Shown: positions 41,923 to 48,875 of the stretch, piece by piece
Layout of the letters: each line of letters starts with the position of its first letter
Numbering within the stretch: the first letter of the stretch is position 1
Source of the DNA: Stenotrophomonas sp. 704A1
GTDB lineage: Bacteria > Pseudomonadota > Gammaproteobacteria > Xanthomonadales > Xanthomonadaceae
Assembly (NCBI RefSeq): GCF_030549525.1
Contig: NZ_CP130831.1
Coordinates: 1,699,501-1,763,500, forward strand
DNA length: 64,000 nucleotides
Direction of reading: 5' to 3'
Program-made: the position numbers and the translations under genes
The notes under the pieces: generated by a model
Databases searched by the model: none
What the model saw: the letters and a program-made list of their open reading frames with translations, nothing else
Told to the model about the DNA's origin: nothing

Positions 41923-41949
41923 TGCACCACTTTACACCAAGGTGGTGCA
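41923..41949. promoter_or_regulatory. Inverted-repeat operator upstream of the defence operon
   Basis: TGCACCAC (41923-41930) and GTGGTGCA (41942-41949) are exact inverse copies 11 bases apart, with CACCAAGGTG nested inside. Another TACACCACC lies at about 41976. The site is 26 bp upstream of the RHH start. Confidence 0.7.
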
Positions 41950-42533
41950 CGACTCCAATTGGTCAGTCGTGCCCGTACACCACCATGGGGGACGGAGTGC
42001 TGGCGAACACGCTGGCGCTCGCTGCGACAGGTTGTGCAGGTGCGTGCCGTCCTCAACGCTGGTGATTCCTGCCCATCACGTCACGAAGGACGGTTCACGG
42101 ACAACCCGCCCGGCATCGCTATGGAGCTTCCACGCCACGCCTCAAGAGCGGCGCCGCAAGGTGCGGCGGGGGCGTTCTCGCCTGTCGTCGGGTGGTTGAC
42201 CTGGCCCGCGTCAGTGGGCGAGCCGCAGAAGCCTTCGTGCGGGGATGCCGAGCCGGCCCCATCTCCTTTCGGAGCGGTTCGACCCAAGGCGTCCTTGTCT
42301 CGTTGTGAATCCTGGCGAGGGCGCGGCTGCGCCTCGGGCTTATGGCTACAACCGTCCGGCGAAAACAATTTCCCCGCCGCTGCGCGGCTTCCTCGCGCAG
42401 CAAATTCTTTTCGCCTCCCGGCTCTCCACTGCGTTGCGACCGCAAGCGGTGCAGCCAGCCCGTCCCCCGCCGGCCGGATCACAACAAGGACGCGATGGGC
42501 GCGAACCTTGTTCAACCGAAAGGAGAAAACATC
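41950..42533. other. ICE leader region upstream of the DUF736 gene
   Basis: About 580 bp with no supported gene. GC-rich, with short inverted repeats (GCGCCGCAAGGTGCGGCG near 42150). It ends in AACCGAAAGGAGAAAACATC, a strong ribosome site for the next gene. Probably backbone leader DNA left intact to the right of the inserted defence block. Confidence 0.55.
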
Positions 42534-42848
42534 ATGGCCAACATCGGCACCTTCACCACCGACAAAGACGGCTTCACCGGCACGCTTCGCACCCTGACGC
42601 TCAACGTCAAGGTCAAGCTGGTTCCCAACGACAAGGGCGACACCGAGAACGCCCCGGACTTCCGCCTTCAGGCGGCCGGCCACGACATCGGCGCGGCGTG
42701 GAAGAAGACCAGCGAGGCCGGGCGCGACTACCTGTCCGTGACCCTCGACGATCCTTCGTTCCCGGCGACGGTCTATGCCCGCCTGATCGAGAACGAGGAC
42801 GGTACGCACGACCTGATCTGGTCGCGCAGCAAGCCCAAGGCGGCGTGA
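42534..42848 (+). CDS. DUF736 family protein
   Basis: A 104-residue protein of DUF736, a family almost confined to conjugative plasmids and Tn4371-type ICEs; function unknown. It begins [21 protein letters not shown] and ends [11 protein letters not shown], the usual pattern, and is probably a small beta-rich fold. It has a strong AAGGAG before the ATG and is followed by a hairpin. The gene is often highly expressed in related elements, but nothing here shows that directly. Confidence 0.9.
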   Translation: MANIGTFTTDKDGFTGTLRTLTLNVKVKLVPNDKGDTENAPDFRLQAAGHDIGAAWKKTSEAGRDYLSVTLDDPSFPATVYARLIENEDGTHDLIWSRSKPKAA

Positions 42849-42854
42849 CCGCCG

Positions 42855-42884
42855 CAGCGCCCCGCCCATTGCGGCGGGGCGCTG
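42855..42884. terminator. Strong hairpin after DUF736 gene
   Basis: Perfect 12-bp arms CAGCGCCCCGCC/GGCGGGGCGCTG with a six-base loop, between convergent genes. There is no T-run on the plus strand, so termination efficiency is uncertain. Confidence 0.6.
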
Positions 42885-42911
42885 TGCTGCTGTTCGCAGC
42901 ACATCACCGCA

Positions 42912-43217
42912 TCACGCGCGCGGCTTCGCCGCATCGCGTTCGCTCAACACCGCCTCCAGCTCCCGGCGCACCTGCGCCAGCAGCTCGTCGGCCTTGCGCG
43001 GGTTGTCGCCCGCAAAGGCCAGCGTCAGCAGCGTGAGCGGGTGGATCTCCATCACCTCGCACAGCTCGGTCAACTTGTGCAGGGTCGGGCTTTTCAGGTC
43101 GCGCTCCAGGGTACTCATATAGGTACGGCTGGACACGTCAGAGAAGGCTTCCTGGCTCAAGCCACGCGCCTTCCTGACTGTCTTCAACGCCTTCGCCAAT
43201 GAGTTCCCAGCCGCCAC
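42912..43217 (-). CDS. XRE-family HTH regulator
   Basis: A 101-residue regulator with an N-terminal HTH (LAKALKTVRKARGLSQEAFSDV, then SSRTYMSTLERDLKSPTLHK, about residues 8-48) and a helical tail. The start is GTG at 43217, as no ATG lies in frame with the conserved N-terminus. It is divergent from the DUF2958 gene; the gap holds the palindrome GCCCTATAGGGC. It is the kind of repressor that controls backbone genes in Tn4371 ICEs; its targets are not known. Confidence 0.85.
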   Translation of the reverse strand: MAAGNSLAKALKTVRKARGLSQEAFSDVSSRTYMSTLERDLKSPTLHKLTELCEVMEIHPLTLLTLAFAGDNPRKADELLAQVRRELEAVLSERDAAKPRA

Positions 43218-43257
43218 CTATGGTTTTCCTCGAAAAACCAAGATGACAGCCCATTGC

Positions 43258-43275
43258 GCCCTATAGGGCTACAAT
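43258..43275. promoter_or_regulatory. Palindrome and -10-like box between XRE and DUF2958 genes
   Basis: GCCCTATAGGGC (43258-43269) is a perfect 12-bp palindrome, directly followed by TACAAT (43270-43275). A further CTATAG lies a few bases on. A site for the divergent XRE protein is likely. Confidence 0.55.
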
Positions 43276-43457
43276 CTATAGTGTTCATTTGGTGTTCTAC
43301 GTTTTTGTGCCTTTACGGAAATCCGCATCGGCAGGTTCCGGCAAAGTCACGGAACCGCATCCGTGCTTGCGCACGAAGGCGTAAATCCGGTTTGGCGGTT
43401 CTGCGCTTTGGCGTGAAACCGCATTCGTGCATCATTGGATTTGTGGGATTGCCGACC

Positions 43458-43808
43458 ATGCCGCAGCCACTCGCCACCGCCCCGGAGCGCGCGCAACTGC
43501 TCGCCAACGGCGAGGCCCGTGCCGCTGGCCGGGCCATCGACCCGGTGCCCGTGGTGCGGCTGTTCACGCCGGACGCGCATGTGACCTGGCTGCTGGCTGC
43601 GCTCGATCCCGCCGATGGCGATACCGCCTGGGGTCTCATCGACCTGGGAATCGGGATGCCGGCGCAGGGAACCGTCAAGCTGTCCGAGCTGGCCGGCATC
43701 GTCGGGCCGCGCCAGCAGCCCGTGCTGCGCGACCGCTATTTCCACCCCACGCGCACGCTGTCGGAGTACACCCGGCTGGCCGAGCGCGACGGCGCAATCC
43801 CGGACTGA
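43458..43808 (+). CDS. DUF2958 family protein
   Basis: A 116-residue protein of DUF2958, a small family of plasmid and ICE proteins with no known role. LFTPDAHVTWLLAALDPADGDTAWGLIDLG (about residues 33-62) and YFHPTRTLSEYTRLAERDGAI at the end are typical. ATG at 43458 gives MPQPLATAPERAQLL. It stands alone between two gaps. Confidence 0.9.
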   Translation: MPQPLATAPERAQLLANGEARAAGRAIDPVPVVRLFTPDAHVTWLLAALDPADGDTAWGLIDLGIGMPAQGTVKLSELAGIVGPRQQPVLRDRYFHPTRTLSEYTRLAERDGAIPD

Positions 43809-44117
43809 ATACGGCCGACTGTGACTTTTTCAGTCTGGCGTCATACCGGGCAGGTCTTAATCAGCATTCTTGCGGCGTAGCCCGACCAGTCTGATCCAAA
43901 TAGACATGATGCCCAGCACGGGCTGCGGCAGGCTGGCCTGTGCAGCACTCCAAGTTCGGGGCGCTGCCGCCGCATCATTGAGACGAATATCGCAACACAT
44001 CGGAGCCAATCGGTCTTGACAACCCCATTCGCCTTTTTAACCCATGACGCTCTGACGATGGCGATGTAGCGCGTAGTTCTTCCGTGGCGGCGAGTCCTGT
44101 TCGCAGGAGGAGGCGTC
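43809..44117. other. Intergenic region before the DUF2285 gene
   Basis: No gene seen. A TTGACA at 44016-44021 may be a -35 box for the downstream genes, but no convincing -10 follows at 17 bp. GGAGGAGGCGTC gives a strong ribosome site for the next gene. Confidence 0.5.
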
Positions 44118-44879
44118 ATGGTCAATCCTCATCACCTCGCGCATTGGTATCCGACTGCCGCATACCTGTATGTCTTTTGGCTGGATGCGCTCGCGCTCGC
44201 TTGGGAGTATTTGCGCAGGCATCCCGACTACCGGCTCGACTGGCTCCGCCGTCATCGCGGGCCAGACACGGCGCATCGCTGGGGTTTGCGCCTACTGGAA
44301 GACCCGGCGCTCGATGCGCGCGACGCGCATCCGGCCTGGCTGCCCGGCCATGCCGCCGTGGTGCAGCTCTACCCCGATGCCGATCCGCCACAGGATGCGG
44401 CGACCTTCGCGTTCTGGCGCATCCCCGGTCACAAGCAACTGCTCCATGACGGCAAAGGGCTGGCGCTGATCGCGCGCAGCCCAGGTCATTGCCTGCGCTT
44501 CGCGCTCGCGCCCGGCCTGGAAGACGGCATGGCCGTGGCCTATGCCCACCGCGGCGGGGCTGCCGCGCCTACGCGCGGTCATGCGCTCCAAGCGGCACTG
44601 GCGGCCGCCAAGCCCAGGCCGACACCTACCGCGCTGCTGGAACTGCACAGCTTGCAGGCGCTCGACGCGACCCTGGCGGGCGCGTCCTTGCGTGAAGTCG
44701 CGGAAGGACTGTTCGGCGTAGATGCCGCAGCCGATTGGTACAGCGATGGCGGGCTGCGCTCCAAGGTGCGCCGCCTGGTGCATCGCGGCGATGCGCTGAT
44801 GCGCGGCGGCTACCGCCGATTAGCACAGCTTCCGCCGCTTGAGAAGGGTCGTTTTGATGTGGATGCAAAACGGCCCTGA
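44118..44879 (+). CDS. DUF2285 domain protein
   Basis: A 253-residue protein with an N-terminal DUF6499-like region (WEYLRRHPDYRLDWLRRH, about 29-46) and a C-terminal DUF2285 domain (LHSLQALDATLAGASLREVAEGLFG, about 175-200, then RSKVRRLVHRGDALMRGGYR). It is found upstream of the excisionase-like gene and repA in Tn4371-type ICEs. The HTH-like C-terminus suggests a regulator; its target is unknown. Confidence 0.88.
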   Translation: MVNPHHLAHWYPTAAYLYVFWLDALALAWEYLRRHPDYRLDWLRRHRGPDTAHRWGLRLLEDPALDARDAHPAWLPGHAAVVQLYPDADPPQDAATFAFWRIPGHKQLLHDGKGLALIARSPGHCLRFALAPGLEDGMAVAYAHRGGAAAPTRGHALQAALAAAKPRPTPTALLELHSLQALDATLAGASLREVAEGLFGVDAAADWYSDGGLRSKVRRLVHRGDALMRGGYRRLAQLPPLEKGRFDVDAKRP

Positions 44880-44962
44880 TCTAAAACCCCTCGCTTCTTG
44901 AGACTGCCTCCATCCGGTCGCGCTGTGTGGCCGGGCGCTTTCAACCGATGGAGGTTCACACC

Positions 44963-45244
44963 ATGCGTCCCGCTCCCTTGCGGCCTGCCGCCACTGTCTC
45001 GACCGCTGCCGCGCAGCCCCAACGCTATCTCACCAACGACGAAGCGGCCGAATACCTGCGCCTGTCGCCGCGCACGCTGGAAAAGCAGCGCGTGATCGGC
45101 GGCGGCCCGCGCTTTCGCAAGTTCGGCCGCCGCGTCATGTACGCCGTGGCCGACCTCGATGCCTGGGCCGCCGACCGCAGTTTTGAGACGACCTCCGATC
45201 CCGAATACGCCGAGCACCACTCGGCCGACAGCCGTGCGCGCTGA
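44963..45244 (+). CDS. Excisionase-like HTH_17 protein
   Basis: A 93-residue protein with a MerR-like HTH_17 domain: YLTNDEAAEYLRLSPRTLEKQ, then GGGPRFRKFGRRVMYAVADLDAW (about residues 28-75). Start ATG at 44963 follows GGAGG by eight bases. It lies 26 bp upstream of repA and may regulate it or act as a recombination directionality factor. Confidence 0.88.
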   Translation: MRPAPLRPAATVSTAAAQPQRYLTNDEAAEYLRLSPRTLEKQRVIGGGPRFRKFGRRVMYAVADLDAWAADRSFETTSDPEYAEHHSADSRAR

Positions 45245-45270
45245 TCGGCGGCGCGCGGCAGGCCATCGCC

Positions 45271-46128
45271 ATGTCCAGCTCCGCGCTGCCGTCCCGGCAG
45301 CGGCCGTTGCAGGAGCGCGAACAGCTCGACCTGTTCCGCGCCTTGCCCGGCGACATGGCGCCGCGCGACAGCCAGGACTTGATGGCCTATCCGTTCTTCT
45401 CGCTCGGCAAGTCCAAGCGGGTCAAGCCCATCGACTTCCGTGCGGGCAACGTGACGATCCGCGTGGAAGGCACGCAGGAGCACGGCATCGCCACGATTTG
45501 GGATGCGGACGTGCTGATATGGGCTGCCTCGCAGATCGTGGAGGCAAAGGACGCGGGCTTGCGCCCGTCGCGGCTGATGCGCGCGACGCCCTACGAGATC
45601 CTGCGCTTCATCGGGCGCGGCAAGTCGCTGCGCGACTACCAGCGCCTCAAGGCCGCGCTCGACCGGCTGCAATCGACCACGGTGGCCACGTCCATCCGCG
45701 AGACGACCGGGCGGCGCCTGCATCGCTTCTCGTGGATCAACGAATGGAAGGAGCTGGCCGATGCCAGCGGCACGCCGCTGGGCATCGAACTGATCCTGCC
45801 GGACTGGTTCTACGCCGGCGTGCTCGACGCTGCCCTGGTGCTGACCATCGACCCGGCGTATTTCCGGCTCACCGGCGGCATCGAGCGGTGGCTGTACCGC
45901 CTGGTGCGCAAGCACGGCGGCAAGCAGGCATACGGCTGGCAGTTCGACTTTCGCTATCTGCACCAGAAGTCCGGCAGCACCGCGAAGCCCTACGACTTCG
46001 CCTGCGATCTGCGTGCGCTCGTCGCGCGGCAGTCGCTGCCCGGTTACGTCCTGGGCATCGAGCGGATGCCCGACAACGGCATGGAGCTGCTGACGTTCCG
46101 GCCCGTGCCGCAGACGGCACGGGGATAA
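45271..46128 (+). CDS. repA: Replication initiator RepA
   Basis: A 285-residue RepA-like plasmid-type initiator. Segments typical of the family are MAYPFFSLGKSKRVKPIDF, LKAALDRLQSTTVATSIRET and RFSWINEWKELADA (about residues 38-160), consistent with winged-helix initiator domains. In Tn4371-type ICEs it may support replication of the excised circle. Three direct repeats (iterons) begin 24 bp after its stop, so an origin lies there. Confidence 0.9.
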   Translation: MSSSALPSRQRPLQEREQLDLFRALPGDMAPRDSQDLMAYPFFSLGKSKRVKPIDFRAGNVTIRVEGTQEHGIATIWDADVLIWAASQIVEAKDAGLRPSRLMRATPYEILRFIGRGKSLRDYQRLKAALDRLQSTTVATSIRETTGRRLHRFSWINEWKELADASGTPLGIELILPDWFYAGVLDAALVLTIDPAYFRLTGGIERWLYRLVRKHGGKQAYGWQFDFRYLHQKSGSTAKPYDFACDLRALVARQSLPGYVLGIERMPDNGMELLTFRPVPQTARG

Positions 46129-46152
46129 CTTCGGGAAAACCTGTGAATGGTG

Positions 46153-46216
46153 TCGTGCTATCGGGCGTGCGAGGTATCGTGCTATCAGGCGTGGGACTAT
46201 CGTGCTATCAGGCGTG
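46153..46216 (+). repeat. Three 17-bp iterons (TCGTGCTATCAGGCGTG)
   Basis: Copies at 46153-46169 (one mismatch, CGG for CAG), 46177-46193 and 46200-46216, spaced 24 and 23 bp. They are in direct orientation between repA and parA, as RepA-binding iterons usually are. A near copy, TCGTGCCATCGGGCGTG, also lies at 48464-48480. Confidence 0.87.
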
Positions 46217-46257
46217 CCGATCGGCCGCAAACCCGTGCCAGCATTGGGTTTCCTCGC

Positions 46258-46305
46258 CCTCTAACTTCCCTAACTTAATTTCTCTAACTTTTAGTAGAGA
46301 AACGC
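46258..46305. promoter_or_regulatory. AT-rich element with CTAACTT repeats (possible DUE)
   Basis: An AT-rich stretch in GC-rich DNA. CTAACTT occurs at 46261, 46270 and 46284. An inverted repeat TTTCTCTA/TAGAGAAA (46279-46302) overlaps it. It could be the DNA-unwinding element beside the iterons, the parA operator, or both. Confidence 0.6.
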
Positions 46306-46381
46306 CGCTGCGGTGGACAACCACCACGCGGCCACAAACGCAGCAGCAAAAGCCCGGCTTTCCAGCATGGAGGGCCAGGCC

Positions 46382-47020
46382 ATGATCGTCGCTTTGCTCA
46401 ACCAGAAAGGCGGTGTCGGCAAGACCACGCTCGCCACGCACATCGCCGGCGAGCTGGCGATGCGCGGCCAGCACGTCGTGCTGCTGGACGCCGACCCGCA
46501 GGGTTCATCGCTGGACTGGACGCAGCGCAGAAGCCAGCAAGGCTTGCCACGGCTGTTCAGCGCCGTGGGCCTCGCCCGCGAAACGCTGCACCAAGAGGCG
46601 CCAGAACTCGCCAGGAGGGCCGATCACGTCATCATCGACGGCCCGCCGCGCATCGCCGCCTTGGCGCGCTCCGCGCTGCTGGCGGCCGAGCGCGTGCTGA
46701 TCCCGGTGCAGCCCAGCCCCTACGACCTGTGGGCCAGCGCCGAGATGGTGGCGCTGATCCGCGAGGCGCAAGTCTTCCGGCCTGCGCTACGCGCGGCCTT
46801 CGTTATCAACCGGCGCGTCAGTACCACCGTGATCGGACGCGAAGCGCGCCAGGCGCTCGCAGACCAGCCGCTTCCTGCGCTGCGCGCGGAAGTGCATCAA
46901 CGCATCGTGTTCGCCGACAGCGTGGCCGCTGGCCGGCTTGCACGCGAGACGGCGCCGGACAGCGCCGCCGCACGCGAAATCACCGCGCTGGTGGACGAAC
47001 TGCTGCGGTGGCCGACATGA
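46382..47020 (+). CDS. parA: ParA-type partition ATPase of the Tn4371-like ICE
   Basis: A 212-residue small ParA with Walker A LNQKGGVGKTTLATH (residues 6-20), Walker B-like VVLLDADPQGSS (34-45) and a C-terminal basic tail. ATG at 46382 gives MIVALLNQKGG; an in-frame ATG 15 bp upstream is possible. It is the partition ATPase of the repA-parA module. It overlaps the next small gene by 4 bp (ATGA). Confidence 0.94.
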   Translation: MIVALLNQKGGVGKTTLATHIAGELAMRGQHVVLLDADPQGSSLDWTQRRSQQGLPRLFSAVGLARETLHQEAPELARRADHVIIDGPPRIAALARSALLAAERVLIPVQPSPYDLWASAEMVALIREAQVFRPALRAAFVINRRVSTTVIGREARQALADQPLPALRAEVHQRIVFADSVAAGRLARETAPDSAAAREITALVDELLRWPT

Positions 47021-47301
47021 CAGAGAAGCCGCCACCGAACAGCAAGCGCACGGCCAAGCGCGTCGGCATCGGCGCGCGTCCGCCCGCGAATCCGCACGCC
47101 GAGGCGTGGATTCGTCAGGGCGACGCCGATGTGCTGGGCAAGGGCGACCTGTACACCGCTCGCCTGACCCTTGACATCACGCCCGCCATGCGGGCGCGCA
47201 TCAAGGTGTCGGCCTTCACGCAAGGCGTGACTGTGGCCGACCTGCTGCGCGGCCTGTTGGAGCGCGAGTTTCCAGAGCACCGCAGGGAGAACACGCCATG
47301 A
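47017..47301 (+). CDS. Small ParB-like/RHH partition partner
   Basis: A 94-residue basic protein with disordered N-terminus (NSKRTAKRVGIGARPP) and a C-terminal ribbon-helix-helix-like part (LTLDITPAMRARIKVSAFTQ, then GVTVADLLRGLLEREFPE, about residues 48-88). Coupled to parA by a 4-bp overlap. The usual partner of small ParA proteins is such an RHH centromere-binding protein. It ends inside the next start (4-bp overlap). Confidence 0.82.
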   Translation: MTEKPPPNSKRTAKRVGIGARPPANPHAEAWIRQGDADVLGKGDLYTARLTLDITPAMRARIKVSAFTQGVTVADLLRGLLEREFPEHRRENTP

Positions 47302-47831
47302 CTGCATCCGCTTCGCCTGCCGCTGGCGCGGCCACGGCTGCGCTCGCAGCACTTTCCGGCCAGCCTGCCAGCGCACCGCTGACGCGCGTGGCGCTGGCCT
47401 ACATCGAACCGCGCTTCAAGCTCTATCTGCGCTTCGGCGAACCCGCGCGCACACACCAGCTCGACCGCTGGCGGCGCTGCGCGGTGTTCCTGCCGGGTGC
47501 CATGCTGTGCCGTATCCGCTGGCAGGCCAACGACTACGGCACTGTGCGCTGGCAGCTCATGGTGATGCAGGCTTGCACGCCGCTCGATGCGACGCAGCGC
47601 ATCCCCGGCGTGCAGCCGGGCGCGCGCCTGCTGTTGCACGCCGAAGGCGAGAACCAGGTGCGCGCCGTGCTGGAGCGCATCGACGCCATCGAGGCGCTGG
47701 GCATCACGCCTGTCGGCACCTCGCCCGCGTACTGGCGCACGCTCGCCAACCGCCTCGCCGCGCGCCTGCCGCTACCCGAATACACCGCCGAGCGGCACGC
47801 CGCCTGGCTGACCGGGAGGGCGCTGCCATGA
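47298..47831 (+). CDS. DUF2840 family protein
   Basis: A 177-residue DUF2840 protein, a conserved gene of Tn4371-like transfer modules with unknown function. The segment LTRVALAYIEPRFKLYLRFG (about residues 29-48) and WRRCAVFLPGAMLCRIRWQAND are typical. Overlaps both neighbours by 4 bp, so the set parA, RHH, DUF2840 and traF is one operon. Confidence 0.88.
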   Translation: MTASASPAAGAATAALAALSGQPASAPLTRVALAYIEPRFKLYLRFGEPARTHQLDRWRRCAVFLPGAMLCRIRWQANDYGTVRWQLMVMQACTPLDATQRIPGVQPGARLLLHAEGENQVRAVLERIDAIEALGITPVGTSPAYWRTLANRLAARLPLPEYTAERHAAWLTGRALP

Positions 47832-48427
47832 CGCTTCCATCCGCCGTTGCCGGTGCAACCGGCATTCCGCCGCATCCTCGCTCGCGCCTGCGCGCTCGCA
47901 TCGTGCTGGCGGGCCTGTCCGCCTGCGGCCTCGCTGCGCTGGCCTGGGCGTCCTTCGTGCAGCCGCTGCCGCGCTTGATCTACAACCCATCCGACAGCGT
48001 GGCGGTCGGATGGTATCGCGTCGATCCGCTGGGCCACGGCACCGGCTCGCTGCCACGTCCCTTGTCCGTGGGCAGCATCGTCCTGACCACGCTGCCGCCA
48101 GATGCCGCCGCGCTGGCTGCGCAGCGCGGCTACCTGCCGTCGCGCGTGCCGCTGCTCAAGCGCGTGGGCGCCGTCGCGCCGCAGGAGGTGTGCATCACTG
48201 GCCGCATCGTCCGCATCGACGGCGTGCCTTCGGCCGCCGTGCTGCCCGCTGACCGCTGGGGCCGCCCGCTGCCATCCTGGCAGCAATGCCGTCGCATCGA
48301 ACCCGGCGAACTGTTCCTGCTCAGTGTGACCAACCCGGCGTCGTTCGACAGCAGGTACTTTGGGCCGGTCAGCGCATCCGCCGTGATCGGCGTCGCGCAT
48401 CCGGTCTGGCTGGAGTCCCGCCCATGA
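47828..48427 (+). CDS. traF: TraF-type S26 signal peptidase
   Basis: A 199-residue membrane-anchored serine protease of the S26 family. One N-terminal transmembrane segment (IVLAGLSACGLAALAWASFV, about 25-44), the catalytic serine S57 in YNPSDSVAVGWYRV and lysine K111 in VPLLKRVGA. TraF homologues mature or circularise the TrbC pilin in P-type conjugation, so this gene belongs to mating-pair formation. It overlaps DUF2840 by 4 bp. Confidence 0.92.
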   Translation: MTLPSAVAGATGIPPHPRSRLRARIVLAGLSACGLAALAWASFVQPLPRLIYNPSDSVAVGWYRVDPLGHGTGSLPRPLSVGSIVLTTLPPDAAALAAQRGYLPSRVPLLKRVGAVAPQEVCITGRIVRIDGVPSAAVLPADRWGRPLPSWQQCRRIEPGELFLLSVTNPASFDSRYFGPVSASAVIGVAHPVWLESRP

Positions 48428-48875
48428 TGGTCGCCGACTCGCTGCACGTTGCCGTGCATCTTGTCGTGCCATCGGGCGTGTTGTTCTGCTGGCCGTCGCC
48501 GTGTCGTCGCGCGTGCAGTGCGGGTGCATTCGCACCGCACTTCGCGCTGCCTCCGGCGCAGCCGTCCTACATGCAGGCGTCTTGCCTCGAACGCGCCCGG
48601 CCTGCGGCCGTGTCCGCGTTCGCCGGCGGGCTGGCTGCTCGCAGCACAGCGCCGCCGGGCCGCCGCTGCCCGGAGCGTCAGCGAGGGGCAAAGGCGGAAG
48701 GCAAGACAAAAGGACGCGGCACCGGGCCGCGTCGAAAGCCAGTCTGCACGTGGGGGTGGCGCAGCACGGAGCGGCTTCGCCGCCGTGCCGCGTGGGGCGC
48801 GAGGGTCGCGCCAATGCAGGCATGTCCGCGTGCTTCGCACGCCCGGACACGCCAGAACTTGCAGGAAGCGCAGCT
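48428..48875. other. Gap before the relaxase gene; possible oriT region
   Basis: A 448-bp stretch. A plus-strand frame runs through it (Met at 48424) but its product is Arg/Ala/Pro-biased with no recognisable domain, so it is not called as a gene. It holds a near copy of the iteron (48464-48480), a hairpin GTCCGCGTGC-TTC-GCACGCCCGGAC at 48824-48848, and a longer imperfect inverted repeat near 48756-48785. Relaxase genes are often preceded by oriT, so the nick site may lie here; no consensus nick was identified. Confidence 0.45.

Noticed and set aside
46153..46216. CRISPR array from the three direct repeats after repA
   Set aside because: Repeats are only 17 bp with 6-7 bp between them and no cas genes are present; the iteron explanation fits better.
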